Assembly (NCBI GenBank): GCA_027687465.1 | Contig: JAQCQR010000004.1 | Coordinates: forward strand, 23,105-87,104 | Reading direction: 5' to 3' | Length of the DNA stretch: 64,000 bases | Source of the DNA: Coriobacteriaceae bacterium AF08-21 | Lineage (GTDB): Bacteria; Actinomycetota; Coriobacteriia; Coriobacteriales; Coriobacteriaceae | Part shown: positions 7,766 through 16,635 of the stretch, in pieces | How the letters are laid out: the number at the start of each line of letters is the position of its first letter | Numbering within the stretch: the stretch's first letter is position 1 | Notes under the pieces: model-generated | The model's database searches: none | Seen by the model: the letters and a program-made list of their open reading frames with translations, nothing else | Told to the model about the DNA's origin: nothing | Translations under genes and position numbers: made by a program

Positions 7766-10075
7766 ATGGCATTGACCCCCAACGAAGCGTATGCGGCCAA
7801 ACAGCCGTTTGTGGACAAGGAGACACTCGAGCATATCGTCGAGCAGTTCCCCACGCCGTTTCATCTATACGACGAGGCGGGCATCCGCCGCAACATGCAA
7901 GAAGTGCGCGACGCCTTTGCATGGAACCCGGGCTTTAAGGAATACTTTGCCGTCAAGGCCAACCCCAACCCGGCGCTCATCTCCATTCTCAACGAATACG
8001 GCTGCGGCTGCGATTGCTCGAGCTATACCGAGCTCATGATTGCCCGCTCGCTGGGCATCACGGGACACGACATCATGTTCTCGTCTAACGACACGCCAGC
8101 TGCCGACTTTGAGCTCGCCGACAAGCTGGGCGCCATCGTCAACTTTGACGACATCAGCCACATCGAGTTCTTTGAGCGCGTCGCAGGGCCCATTCCCAAG
8201 ACGGTCAGCTGCCGCTTTAATCCGGGCGGCCTGTTCCAGCTCTCCAACGGCATCATGGACAACCCGGGCGACTCCAAATATGGCATGACCACCGAGCAGC
8301 TCTTCGAGGCCTTCCGCATGCTCAAGGCCAAGGGCGCTGAGGACTTTGGCATCCACGCATTCCTTGCCAGCAACACCGTCACCAACGACTACTACCCCAA
8401 GCTTGCGCGCATCCTCTTTGAGCTTGCAGTGCGCCTGGAGCGCGAGACCGGCGCACACGTCGCCTTCATCAATCTATCCGGCGGCGTCGGCATCCCCTAC
8501 CTGCCCGAGCAGCAGGCCAACGACATTCACGCCATCGGCGAGGGAGTGCACGCGGCATACGACAAGATCCTGGTTCCCGCCGGCATGGGCGATGTGGCCA
8601 TCCGCACCGAGATGGGCCGCTTTATGATGGGCCCCTACGGCTGCCTGGTCACCAAGGCCATCCACGAGAAGCAAATCTACAAGGACTATATTGGTGTCGA
8701 CGCAAGCGCCGTCGATCTGATCCGCCCTGCCATGTATGGTGCCTACCACCACATTACGGTGATGGGCCAGCCGGGTGGCTCCGACAAGACCGCGGCGCCT
8801 GTCACAAACACGTACGACATTACGGGCAATCTGTGCGAGAACAACGACAAGTTCGCCATCGATCGTGAGCTGCCGCATATCGACATGGGCGACCTGCTTG
8901 TGATCCACGATACCGGCGCGCATGGCTACTCCATGGGCTACAACTACAACGGACGCCTGCGCTCCGCCGAGGTGCTGCTGCGCCCCGACGGCTCGGCCGA
9001 CCTCATCCGCCGCGCCGAGCGCCCGGGCGATTACTTTGCCACGCTCGACGTGCTGCCGTACGGCCGAGAGTTACTGGCCAAGTCGCGCGCCGATGCCGCC
9101 CGCCGTCGCGCCCAGGACGAGCGCCTGGCCGTCGCTGCCCAATGGAACAAACGCATCCAGATCGCGGAAGCGAAGGAGAAGAACATGGATATCCGCAACC
9201 TCGAGGGTTCGATCGTCGCCCTTGTCACGCCGTTTAAAAACGACGGCAGCGTCGACTTTGATGCACTCGAGCGCCTTATCGATTTCCACCTGCAAAATGG
9301 CACTGACGCCATCCTCACCCTGGGCACCACCGGAGAGAGTGCCACGATGACCGATGACGAGGACAACTCCGTCGTCGCCGCCGTGGTCAAGCATGTTGCA
9401 GGACGCGTCCCCGTCATCGCCGGCTCGGGCTCCAACTCCACGCAGACCATGCTCACCAAGTCGCTCACCTACCAGGGCCTGGGCGCTGACGGCCTGCTGC
9501 TCATTACCCCCTACTACAACAAGTCCAACGAGGAGGGCATCTACCAGCACTTTAAGACCGTTGCCGATGCCGTAGATATCCCCTGCATCCTGTACAACAT
9601 CCCCGGCCGCTGCGGCTGTGGCATCAGCGAGCGCAACGTAGAGCGCTTGGCCGCGCACCCCAACATCATGGGTATTAAAGAAGCCTCGGGCAACGTCGCC
9701 TACGCGGCCAAGATCGCCCACCTGCTGTCCGATGACTTCCGCATGTACTCGGGCGAGGACGCCCTCACCGTGCCGCTCATGAGCCTGGGCGCCTCGGGCA
9801 CCATCAGTGTGTGGGCCGATGTTCAGCCGCAGCTCGTGCACGACATGTGCCGCGCCTATCTGGACGGCGACGTAGCGCGCGCCCGCGATATCCAGATTGC
9901 CGGCCAGCCGCTCATCAATGCCCTCTTTAGCGAGGTCAACCCCATCCCCGTTAAGGAAGCGCTCGCCCAGATGGGTATGATCGAGGCAAACTACCGCATG
10001 CCGCTGTGCCCCATGGCCAACGACACGCGAGCCGCACTTACCGATGCTCTGAAGGGAGCTGGTCTGCTTGATTAA
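7766..10075 (+). CDS. fused diaminopimelate decarboxylase-like (LysA) and dihydrodipicolinate synthase (DapA)
   Basis: One open frame of 769 codons. Residues 1-473 are a fold-type III PLP decarboxylase: FAVKANPNP with PLP lysine K64, the glycine loop LSGGVGIPY, and GAHGYSMGYNYNGRLR near the C terminus. Residues 474-769 are a full-length DapA: GTTGES (521-525), YNIPGR (Y610) and Schiff-base K638 in GIKEASG. DapA makes hydroxytetrahydrodipicolinate and LysA makes lysine from meso-DAP, the first and last steps of the branch. No stop separates them. An internal ATG at 9185 has AAGGAG (9173-9178), so free DapA may also be made. The upstream lysine riboswitch controls the unit. A lost stop or an assembly error is the alternative to a true fusion. 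Confidence 0.88.
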   Translation: MALTPNEAYAAKQPFVDKETLEHIVEQFPTPFHLYDEAGIRRNMQEVRDAFAWNPGFKEYFAVKANPNPALISILNEYGCGCDCSSYTELMIARSLGITGHDIMFSSNDTPAADFELADKLGAIVNFDDISHIEFFERVAGPIPKTVSCRFNPGGLFQLSNGIMDNPGDSKYGMTTEQLFEAFRMLKAKGAEDFGIHAFLASNTVTNDYYPKLARILFELAVRLERETGAHVAFINLSGGVGIPYLPEQQANDIHAIGEGVHAAYDKILVPAGMGDVAIRTEMGRFMMGPYGCLVTKAIHEKQIYKDYIGVDASAVDLIRPAMYGAYHHITVMGQPGGSDKTAAPVTNTYDITGNLCENNDKFAIDRELPHIDMGDLLVIHDTGAHGYSMGYNYNGRLRSAEVLLRPDGSADLIRRAERPGDYFATLDVLPYGRELLAKSRADAARRRAQDERLAVAAQWNKRIQIAEAKEKNMDIRNLEGSIVALVTPFKNDGSVDFDALERLIDFHLQNGTDAILTLGTTGESATMTDDEDNSVVAAVVKHVAGRVPVIAGSGSNSTQTMLTKSLTYQGLGADGLLLITPYYNKSNEEGIYQHFKTVADAVDIPCILYNIPGRCGCGISERNVERLAAHPNIMGIKEASGNVAYAAKIAHLLSDDFRMYSGEDALTVPLMSLGASGTISVWADVQPQLVHDMCRAYLDGDVARARDIQIAGQPLINALFSEVNPIPVKEALAQMGMIEANYRMPLCPMANDTRAALTDALKGAGLLD

Positions 10076-10808
10076 GACCGCCATTATGGGAACGGGCCGC
10101 ATGGGCTCGCTCATCCGCACTACCGCCGAGGGCATTGTCAACACCGCTGGAGAGCCCGTTTTTGACATCGTCGCCCAGATCGGCTTCGACTTGTCCGAGC
10201 TCGAGAGCGCACCGGCGGCCGACGTCATTATCGACTTCTCGAACGTCGTGACCTTCGATGCCGTCGTCGCCTATGTCGAGCGCACGGGCGCAGCGTTGGT
10301 CTCGGGCACCACGGGCTACACACCCGAGCAGATGGATCGCCTGCGCGAGCTGGGTCAGAACGCCCGCGTCATGCACTCCGGCAATTACTCCATCGGTATC
10401 GCAGCCCTGCGTCATCTGGTAGCACAGGCCACACGCAAGCTGCCCGGCTTTGACTGCGAGATTGTCGAGACGCACCACAACCAAAAGGTCGACGCCCCCA
10501 GCGGCACCGCCAAGCTGCTACTCGACGCTGTAGTCGAGGCCGAGCCTGAGGCTGGCTATCATCCTGTCTACGGTCGCGAGGGCATGTGCGGCGCTCGCGA
10601 TCCCAAGGAAATCGGCATGCACTCGCTGCGCGGCGGCACCGTCGCCGGCGTGCACGAGGTAAGCTTTTTCGGCCAGGACGAGGAAGTCACGCTTAGCCAT
10701 CGCGCCACGAGCCGCCAGATCTTTGTCAACGGCGCTCTGGCCGCCGCTCAAAAGCTCGTCGTCCGCGACCCCGGCTTCTACACCTTCGACCAGGTCATGT
10801 TCGCCTAA
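10068..10808 (+). CDS. dapB: 4-hydroxy-tetrahydrodipicolinate reductase
   Basis: DapB reduces the DapA product to tetrahydrodipicolinate with NAD(P)H. The 246-residue protein has an N-terminal Rossmann motif (IMGTGRMGSLI), SGTTGY, the catalytic ETHHNQKVDAPSGTA block (His pair and substrate-binding Lys) and LRGGTVAGVHEV. The start is the TTG at 10068, inside the last codons of dapA (8-nt overlap), with GAAGGGAG upstream. This implies tight translational coupling in the riboswitch-controlled lysine operon. Confidence 0.95.
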   Translation: MIKTAIMGTGRMGSLIRTTAEGIVNTAGEPVFDIVAQIGFDLSELESAPAADVIIDFSNVVTFDAVVAYVERTGAALVSGTTGYTPEQMDRLRELGQNARVMHSGNYSIGIAALRHLVAQATRKLPGFDCEIVETHHNQKVDAPSGTAKLLLDAVVEAEPEAGYHPVYGREGMCGARDPKEIGMHSLRGGTVAGVHEVSFFGQDEEVTLSHRATSRQIFVNGALAAAQKLVVRDPGFYTFDQVMFA

Positions 10809-10847
10809 CCAGCTATCTACCGTACCCACGCAAAGGAGAGACAGCAT

Positions 10848-11567
10848 ATGAGTAACGCAGCCGAGATGGATGCCCAGGAGATTATCAATTACATCGCCAC
10901 CGCGCCCAAAAAGACGCCCGTCAAGCTGTATGTGCGCGAGAAGCCCGGCATGAAGGTTGCCTGGGGCGATGCGCACGTCTACGGCGGCCGTCGTGGCAAA
11001 ACTGTCTTTGGCGACTGGGATGAGCTAAAGGCCATCCTCGATGCCAATGCCGACTCCATCGACTACTACGACGTCGAGAATGACTGCCGCAACTCCGCCG
11101 TACCCATGCTCGACCTTAAGGGCATCAATGCCCGCATCGAGCCGGGCGCGATCATCCGCGACCGCGTCGAGATCGGCGACCGCGCCGTCATCATGATGGG
11201 TGCCATTATCAACATCGGCTCCGTCATTGGCGAAGGCTCCATGATCGACATGGGCGCCGTGCTGGGCGGCCGCGCCACCGTGGGCAAGAACTGCCACATC
11301 GGCGCCGGCACCGTGCTGGCAGGCGTTGTGGAGCCCGCCAGCGCCACGCCCGTCATCATCGAGGACGATGTCATGATCGGCGCCAACGCCGTGGTCCTGG
11401 AGGGCGTGCACGTAGGCAAGGGCGCCGTCGTTGCCGCCGGCGCCGTGTGCGTCGAGGACGTCCCCGCCGGTGCCGTCGTGGCCGGTGTTCCCGCTCGCGT
11501 CATCAAGATGCGCGACGAGAAAACCGACAGCAAGACCGGCTTGGAAGAGGGTTTACGTCAACTGTAG
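10848..11567 (+). CDS. dapH: 2,3,4,5-tetrahydropyridine-2,6-dicarboxylate N-acetyltransferase
   Basis: The product has 239 residues: an N-terminal helical domain typical of DapH (about 1-85), then a left-handed beta-helix built from hexapeptide repeats ([19 protein letters not shown] through [16 protein letters not shown]), ending [12 protein letters not shown]. The length and the ARIEPGA motif fit the Firmicutes-type N-acetyltransferase rather than the longer DapD succinyltransferase. It acetylates tetrahydrodipicolinate, committing the pathway to the N-acetyl branch. The start at 10848 is preceded by AAAGGAGAGA, 39 nt after dapB. It is the last gene of the lysine operon. Confidence 0.93.
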   Translation: MSNAAEMDAQEIINYIATAPKKTPVKLYVREKPGMKVAWGDAHVYGGRRGKTVFGDWDELKAILDANADSIDYYDVENDCRNSAVPMLDLKGINARIEPGAIIRDRVEIGDRAVIMMGAIINIGSVIGEGSMIDMGAVLGGRATVGKNCHIGAGTVLAGVVEPASATPVIIEDDVMIGANAVVLEGVHVGKGAVVAAGAVCVEDVPAGAVVAGVPARVIKMRDEKTDSKTGLEEGLRQL

Positions 11568-11568
11568 G

Positions 11569-11596
11569 GTTACGCGGTTTTACCAAACCGCGTAAC
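11569..11596 (+). terminator. 12-bp hairpin at the end of the lysine operon
   Basis: GTTACGCGGTTT and AAACCGCGTAAC form a perfect 12-bp stem with a TACC loop, two nt after the dapH stop. There is no T-tract, so termination or 3'-end stabilisation is inferred. A second hairpin follows at 11646-11670 (GGGCATGACC, AAAA loop, GGTCAATGCCC, one bulge) with TCCTCTTTC after it and could be the true terminator. No gene is seen between 11568 and 11811. Confidence 0.6.
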
Positions 11597-11750
11597 TAGC
11601 CGACGCTGCAAACGCCCCAGAGCGGCAATCTGACGTTCAGTCGTCGGGCATGACCAAAAGGTCAATGCCCTCCTCTTTCACGTCACCTTGCTCGCCCTGG
11701 GTCGTTTTCGCTGACTTATGCTCAGCCTGTGGGGCAATTCAGCCCTAAAC

Positions 11751-11784
11751 AAGAAGGCCGAGGCCCCAAAGAGCTTCGGCCTTT
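11751..11784 (-). terminator. intrinsic terminator of the nucleoid protein gene
   Basis: On the minus strand AAAGGCCGAAG and CTCGGCCTT form the stem, followed by CTTGTTT. It lies about 30 nt after the stop of the gene at 11812. Confidence 0.7.
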
Positions 11785-11811
11785 GCTTTCTCGCTGTAGG
11801 CGTAACGCAAC

Positions 11812-12816
11812 TTATCGATTCTCGATGCTGCCGATGTTTTTGAGCTCGATGGAGATGAGGCCGTTGGGCTCGTTGACGAACTCGATGTACTCGGAGTTCG
11901 AACCCATCTCGGCCGGGAAGCTGATCTCGATACCCGTGTCGGTACGGATCTTATGATTGCGCACCGCCGCGCGTTCGACCTGCTTGCGCTCCACGGGCAC
12001 ACGCTCAGGCACCTTCTCCTCGGTCAGTGCCGCGCGCACGCTCTCCTTGATAACCGGTTCGTCCTCAAAGACCTCATCGACGATATCCCAAGGCGGCAGC
12101 TCCTCGTCATCCTCGACCTTCTCGGCCACAGCGGCCTTAACCTTGGCGAGCGCCACGGCCGTGTTGGCGCCGTGCTCCTCGGCGACTTCCTCGACCACGC
12201 GCGTCACGGTGTCGATGACTTCCTTGCCCGATACGCCCGTGTCGCACTGCAGCAGGCCATCGGGGATAAGCATACGGTCCTCGCCGGCAATCTTGCGCTT
12301 CTTGTCCACGTAGCCGATCTCCATGGTACTCGCGCGTACGATGGCATAGCTCGGCACCTTTTGCGAGGGGTTCGGCAGAATGGCGTAGTGGCGCGCGATG
12401 TCGTTGCGCACCTCCCCCTCCTCGCGGCCCACTTCGTGCATAAAAGCCTGCTTGGAGCCCAGCAGCATCACGGCAAACCAGCGGGCATCCTCATCGTCGT
12501 CAAAATCGGCCACGAGCACGTCGGTGGACTCGGCTTTCTCGGCTTTGGTGAGCTCGGAGGAGATAAACTCCGCAATCTGCTGCGACAGGTCCACGAACTC
12601 GCGCTCGCCAAAGAAATAACCCTTGAGCTCGCCGCCAAACGCAGAGTTCTCGGCAAACGTGGCGCGTTTATTGTCGGCCGAGGTACGTGCGCGGCGCAGA
12701 TGCGTGGTCACGAAGTTGCGCACGGTACGACTCTCGATATCGAGCTCGCGCTGGCTCATAACGTTGACGGCAGAGTCAAAGTCCAGGATATGCAGAATCG
12801 CGTGATTGATTTTCAT
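11812..12816 (-). CDS. nucleoid-associated protein, NA37/YejK family
   Basis: The product has 334 residues from ATG 12816 (MKINHAILHILDFDS, the usual start of the family); ATG 12825 is nine nt upstream. The protein is soluble and acidic, with RAARTSADNKRA-like basic stretches near residues 45-55 and the SQQIAEFISSEL region. The family (pfam NA37) was first described as a 37-kDa nucleoid-associated protein in E. coli; Gram-positive members are of unknown function. It is monocistronic between a terminator and a palindromic repeat. Confidence 0.75.
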   Translation of the reverse strand: MKINHAILHILDFDSAVNVMSQRELDIESRTVRNFVTTHLRRARTSADNKRATFAENSAFGGELKGYFFGEREFVDLSQQIAEFISSELTKAEKAESTDVLVADFDDDEDARWFAVMLLGSKQAFMHEVGREEGEVRNDIARHYAILPNPSQKVPSYAIVRASTMEIGYVDKKRKIAGEDRMLIPDGLLQCDTGVSGKEVIDTVTRVVEEVAEEHGANTAVALAKVKAAVAEKVEDDEELPPWDIVDEVFEDEPVIKESVRAALTEEKVPERVPVERKQVERAAVRNHKIRTDTGIEISFPAEMGSNSEYIEFVNEPNGLISIELKNIGSIENR

Positions 12817-12890
12817 ATACGGCATTCCGTTCTAGATCGAATTGAGCACGAATCAGTATAGCGGTCAAGCCCGCCCCAGGCGCATCGAAG

Positions 12891-12925
12891 ATTGGTGCAT
12901 CGGGGACAGGTTGCTTTGCACCAAT
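12891..12925. repeat. GGGGACAGGTT palindromic repeat, copy 1
   Basis: ATTGGTGCA (12891-12899) and TGCACCAAT (12917-12925) form a 9-bp stem around TCGGGGACAGGTTGCTT. A related copy at 14103-14135 lies on the other side of the gene at 12928-14088. Further GGGACAGGTT copies are at 31820 and 32558. The shape and core resemble REP elements associated with REP-type tyrosine transposases; no such transposase is in the window. Confidence 0.7.
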
Positions 12926-12927
12926 GG

Positions 12928-14088
12928 CTAGCGCAGGAGCTCGGACTGCCAAGCCTCGAGCTGTTCTGCCAGACTCTTACCGGCAGCGGACATGTCGATC
13001 TGGGGTCGTTTGGGCAGCAGCGCGCATTTAAGGATTGCCACGATGGTCTGCGAGACAAAACGTCGCGTATCCTTGTCAAAGCCTTGCGCAGCCTGGAGCA
13101 TCACGGGCAGGCTCTCGCGCAGATTTCCAACGATATCCGCAAACCGCTCAGCACCCGTAGCCTCAAACACGGAGAACAATGCATCTACAAAACGCTCGCG
13201 CTCGTTAGGCGACACTGCAAGCAGCATCTCGCGAATGGAGCCATCAACGTATCGAGCACCGGCGGACAGGCGCTCACAGTACACGAAGTCGCGACCATCA
13301 ACCACCCAGCTAAAGGGATTGTGCTGCAGCAGGCTGAACTCGGCGCTCTCAACGATGGCATAGTCCTCCTGTGTCTCGAACATCATGCCAAAGATCGACG
13401 ACCGAGGTAGCGTCTTGTCGATTCGACCGGAAAGATCGGCAAAGGCGTTGCCGTTCAGAAACTCCTCGACGAAGCCCGGACCATCATGGGAATACACCCG
13501 TTCGATTCGCTCACGGGCGACGTCGGAGCACATCGCCGCACCGTACACCGCAAGGTTTCCACCCTTGGAATGACCTCCGCACAAAAGCGGCCCGTCAATC
13601 GCATCCGCCGCCTCGTCCACATAACGCGCCGCGGATTCCTGGGCCGGCACAGGACACCGGAATGCCATGTTAAAGTCCTCTTTCCAGCCCACAATCGTAC
13701 TGTCGGTCCCCCGAAAGGAAAGATAACTAAACCCCGCCGGAAACCGGAACGCCATGGCTGCAAACTGCTCTGTCGCCACCACATCGCTCACGGCACGATA
13801 GCCGCAAACGCGTACGCCACGGTAGCGAGGGCTTGCCGCCACGGCCTCCAACAAGGCCCTGCTCCCCTCTGGATCCCACAGGTCGCCAATCATGTCCCGG
13901 TAGCACTCGGCACGAAGCAGCTCGCGTACGTCTAGGCCCTGCCAGTTCGTCAGCTCCGCCATATCACCCGGCAAACGCAAATAGGACAACCACGCAAAGA
14001 CCAGGCTATCCACCGCGCAGAACGGCCGTTCCTCAAACGGGTCAAACACCGTCTGGGCATAGGTCAAAAAATTAGGCGAATCCGACAT
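12928..14088 (-). CDS. Mbeg1-like (DUF2974) alpha/beta-hydrolase family protein
   Basis: The product has 386 residues. The centre has LSFRGTDSTIVGWKEDF (lipase class 3-like oxyanion region) and GGHSKGGNLAVYGA, a G-x-S-x-G nucleophile elbow with serine near residue 175. VYSHDGPGF supplies an acid candidate. This matches the DUF2974/Mbeg1-like family found widely in gut Firmicutes and Coriobacteria, whose substrate is unknown. No signal peptide is visible, so it is probably cytoplasmic. The gene stands alone, flanked on both sides by palindromic repeats of the same family. Confidence 0.8.
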   Translation of the reverse strand: MSDSPNFLTYAQTVFDPFEERPFCAVDSLVFAWLSYLRLPGDMAELTNWQGLDVRELLRAECYRDMIGDLWDPEGSRALLEAVAASPRYRGVRVCGYRAVSDVVATEQFAAMAFRFPAGFSYLSFRGTDSTIVGWKEDFNMAFRCPVPAQESAARYVDEAADAIDGPLLCGGHSKGGNLAVYGAAMCSDVARERIERVYSHDGPGFVEEFLNGNAFADLSGRIDKTLPRSSIFGMMFETQEDYAIVESAEFSLLQHNPFSWVVDGRDFVYCERLSAGARYVDGSIREMLLAVSPNERERFVDALFSVFEATGAERFADIVGNLRESLPVMLQAAQGFDKDTRRFVSQTIVAILKCALLPKRPQIDMSAAGKSLAEQLEAWQSELLR

Positions 14089-14102
14089 GGCGCTCCCATC
14101 AA

Positions 14103-14135
14103 CTATGGCGCATTGGGGTCAGGTTACTTTGCACC
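14103..14135. repeat. GGGGTCAGGTT repeat, copy 2
   Basis: TGGCGCATTGGGGTCAGGTT then ACTTTGCACCA parallels the copy at 12891-12925 with changes in the stem arms. The arms GGCGCA and TGCACC pair imperfectly. Confidence 0.6.
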
Positions 14136-14172
14136 AAAAAGGCGCCCGGACCGTGTGGACCGGACGCCTTTC
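14136..14172 (-). terminator. intrinsic terminator of ldh
   Basis: On the minus strand AAAGGCGTCCGGTCC, an ACAC loop and GGTCCGGGCGCCTTTTT form a long stem with a T5 tail, about 30 nt after the ldh stop. Confidence 0.85.
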
Positions 14173-14202
14173 ATTGTAGCCTGTTGCCCAAAAGAGCTGG
14201 AT

Positions 14203-15153
14203 TTAGCAGGAGAAGTCGACGCTGTCGATGATGTCCTTGAGGGCCTTGGCGGAGGCGGTAAGCTCATGCTGCTCGTCATCGTTCAGCGGCACGGGGACGC
14301 GGCAGACAACGCCGTCGCGGCCAACGACGGTCGGCATGGAGATGGCAAGATCGGACAGGCCATACTCGCCCACCATGAGCGAGGAGACGGGCAGAACGGT
14401 CTGCTCGTCACGCATGACGGCGGTGCAAATGCGCTTAACGGCCATGGCGACGCCGTAGTAGGTAGCGTGCTTCTTCTCGATGATGGTGTAGGCGGAGTTC
14501 TTGACGTCCTCGGCGATGCGCTTCTCGGCAGCCTCATGCTCCAGATGACCGTGAAGCTCGCAGAAGGTGTTCAGCGGAACGCCGGCAACCTGGGCGCTGG
14601 ACCAAGCGACGAACTCGGAGTCGCCGTGCTCACCCATGACATAGGCCTGGACATCGCGCGGGTCGACCTCAACGTGGGCACCAAGCATCTGCTGCAGACG
14701 GCCGGTGTCGAGCACGGTACCGGAACCGATGACGTGGCCCTCGGGCAGGCCGGACATCTTGATGGCGGCGTAGGTCAGAACATCGACCGGGTTGGAGACG
14801 ATGAGCAGAATGCCGTCGAAGCCGGACTTCTTAATCTCGGGGATAATGGACTTAAAGATGCTGACGTTCTTGTTGACCAGGTCCAGGCGAGTCTCACCGG
14901 GCTTCTGGGCAGCACCAGCGGTGACGACGATCATGGCGGCGTCGGCGACATCGGAATAATCGCCGGCGTAGATCTTCATCGGCTCGGCAAACGTCATGCC
15001 GTGCGCGATATCCAGGGCCTCACCCTCGGCGCGGTTCTTGTCCACGTCGATGAGGACCATCTCGGAGAACAGACCACTCTGCATCAGCGCGAACGCCGAA
15101 GACGAACCGACGAAACCGCAGCCGACAATAGCGACCTTCTTCTCGTTAACCAT
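14203..15153 (-). CDS. ldh: L-lactate dehydrogenase
   Basis: It reduces pyruvate to L-lactate with NADH at the end of mixed-acid fermentation. The 316-residue product starts at ATG 15153 after GGGAGTTTCT. The NAD site is VAIVGCGFVGSS (residues 7-18). Gln83 in AAQKPGETR selects lactate over malate dehydrogenase, and Arg89 lies in the mobile loop. Catalytic Asp149 and Arg152 are in LDTGRL, and His176 in GEHGDSE is the proton donor. The gene is monocistronic with its own terminator. A strong GC hairpin (15179-15211) lies in the leader. Confidence 0.95.
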   Translation of the reverse strand: MVNEKKVAIVGCGFVGSSSAFALMQSGLFSEMVLIDVDKNRAEGEALDIAHGMTFAEPMKIYAGDYSDVADAAMIVVTAGAAQKPGETRLDLVNKNVSIFKSIIPEIKKSGFDGILLIVSNPVDVLTYAAIKMSGLPEGHVIGSGTVLDTGRLQQMLGAHVEVDPRDVQAYVMGEHGDSEFVAWSSAQVAGVPLNTFCELHGHLEHEAAEKRIAEDVKNSAYTIIEKKHATYYGVAMAVKRICTAVMRDEQTVLPVSSLMVGEYGLSDLAISMPTVVGRDGVVCRVPVPLNDDEQHELTASAKALKDIIDSVDFSC

Positions 15154-15178
15154 TAGAAACTCCCATCTCTCTCCACAA

Positions 15179-15211
15179 GCAAGCCGCCCGGGAACGACCC
15201 GAGCGGCTTGC
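15179..15211 (-). other. strong hairpin in the ldh 5' leader
   Basis: GCAAGCCGC (15179-15187) pairs with GCGGCTTGC (15203-15211). An inner CGGG/CCCG stem closes an AACGA loop. It ends about 25 nt upstream of the ldh start codon and has no T-run on either strand. It may stabilise the transcript or be the tail of an unseen leader RNA. Confidence 0.55.
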
Positions 15212-15354
15212 CGTAATCCCAATACATCCAATCGGGACTTTGATTATGCTCCTATTCGCAGCCAAAAATCGACCGTTTACCGAAATTGTTTGCAGAAATC
15301 GTAAAATAACTGCACGAAATCGGTTTCGAGCTATTGACGAGCCGAAATACCTTT

Positions 15355-16518
15355 CTAATACAGGCCCGCCTCGCGAATGGCCTCGACAGCCAAAGCAATC
15401 TGGTCGGGCGGCAAGACCAGCGCCATGCGCACGTGCCCCTCGCCCGAAGGACCAAAGCTCGCGCCCGGCGTCACCACAACGCCGGCCTTCTCCATGAGCT
15501 CCTCGCAAAACGCCATGGAATCGGTGCGACCACCGGGAAGCTTGGCCCACACAAACATAGAGCCATGCGCGTTGGGACGCTCCCAGCCCAGGCCCTCAAG
15601 ACCGTCGCACAGGGCATCGCGGCGCTCCTGGTACTTCAGACGCTGCGCCTCGACCTCATCGCGCGGACCGTTCAGGCAGGCGATAGCAGCCTTCTGGATC
15701 GGGAAGAACATACCAAAGTCGATCTGGCCGCGCAGCTTGGCAAAGGCAGAGACCACGTCCTCGCGGCCGACCAAAAAGCCGATACGCGCACCGGTAACGT
15801 TAAACGACTTGGAAAGCGAGAAGAACTCCACGCCCACCTCAAGCGCACCAGGATACTGCAAGAAGCTTCCGCCCGGCTCGCCGTCGAACACGATGTCGGA
15901 GTACGCGTTGTCATGGACGATGAGCAGGTCGTGCTCGCGGGCGAAAGCGATGATCTCCTCGTAGACCTCGGGCGTGCCCACCGAGCCGACCGGGTTGGCG
16001 GGCAACGACACGATCATATACTTGGCACGATCGGCCACCTCGGGATCGATGCCCGCCACATAGGGCAGGTAATTATGCTCGGCGACCAACGGATAGTACT
16101 CGAGCTTGGCATCGGCAATCTTGGCGCCCGCCTCAAAGACCGGGTAACACGGATCGGGAACCAAAATGGTGTCACCCGGATCGAGCAGGGCCAGGCCCAA
16201 ATGGCCCACGCCCTCCTGCGTGCCGTTGCACGACTGCACCATAGACGGCGTAATGCCCGAAACGCCAAAGCGGCGCTCATAGTAATCGCACACGGCTTGC
16301 TTGAGTTCGGGCAGGTCGCGCAGGGCATACTTCCACATCTCGGGGTCCTGGGCCGCTTGCGTGAGCGCCTCGACCACGTGGTCGTACGGCTTAAAGTCGG
16401 GCGTGCCCACGCTCATGTTGTAAATGGTCTTGCCCTGAGCCTTCAGCGCAAGCAGTTTGTTGTTGAGCGAGGCGAAGACCTCCGCGCCAAAGCGGTCGAG
16501 ACGCTGCGATGCCTGCAT
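15355..16518 (-). CDS. class I/II aminotransferase, LL-DAP aminotransferase/PatA-like
   Basis: The product has 387 residues from ATG 16518 with AAAGGTGG upstream. It is a fold-type I PLP enzyme: SVGTPDFKP at the N terminus, QSCNGTQEG, DPCYPVF, the SLPANPVGS loop with the conserved Asn, VHDNAYSD (PLP-binding Asp and Tyr), and SLSKSFNVTGARIGF carrying the Schiff-base lysine. The sequence style is that of LL-diaminopimelate aminotransferase-related enzymes, including B. subtilis PatA (N-acetyl-LL-DAP aminotransferase). With DapH and an M20 deacetylase nearby, it could supply the missing transamination. Alanine or other aminotransferase activity remains possible. A minus-strand terminator ends only about 19 nt before its start. 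Confidence 0.85.
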   Translation of the reverse strand: MQASQRLDRFGAEVFASLNNKLLALKAQGKTIYNMSVGTPDFKPYDHVVEALTQAAQDPEMWKYALRDLPELKQAVCDYYERRFGVSGITPSMVQSCNGTQEGVGHLGLALLDPGDTILVPDPCYPVFEAGAKIADAKLEYYPLVAEHNYLPYVAGIDPEVADRAKYMIVSLPANPVGSVGTPEVYEEIIAFAREHDLLIVHDNAYSDIVFDGEPGGSFLQYPGALEVGVEFFSLSKSFNVTGARIGFLVGREDVVSAFAKLRGQIDFGMFFPIQKAAIACLNGPRDEVEAQRLKYQERRDALCDGLEGLGWERPNAHGSMFVWAKLPGGRTDSMAFCEELMEKAGVVVTPGASFGPSGEGHVRMALVLPPDQIALAVEAIREAGLY

Positions 16519-16536
16519 GGTGCCACCTTTCGATAT

Positions 16537-16568
16537 GAAAAACGCGGCGCTCCGACAAGAGCGCCGCG
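16537..16568 (-). terminator. intrinsic terminator between nadE and the aminotransferase gene
   Basis: On the minus strand GCGGCGCTC, a TTGTCG loop and GAGCGCCGC are followed by G and TTTTT. It may end the nadE transcript, or act as an attenuator in the aminotransferase leader because it lies only 19 nt upstream of that start codon. Confidence 0.85.
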
Positions 16569-16635
16569 CGATACGGGCCATCAGATTGCAAAAGTGTAAC
16601 GCTTGCACCCGCTGTTTTGGTTCAATTTGGCAACC

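Noticed and set aside
15232..15354. Rex (redox) operator in front of ldh
   Set aside because: TTGTTTGC and nearby segments only loosely resemble TTGTGA-N6-TCACAA; no acceptable match to the dyad was found.
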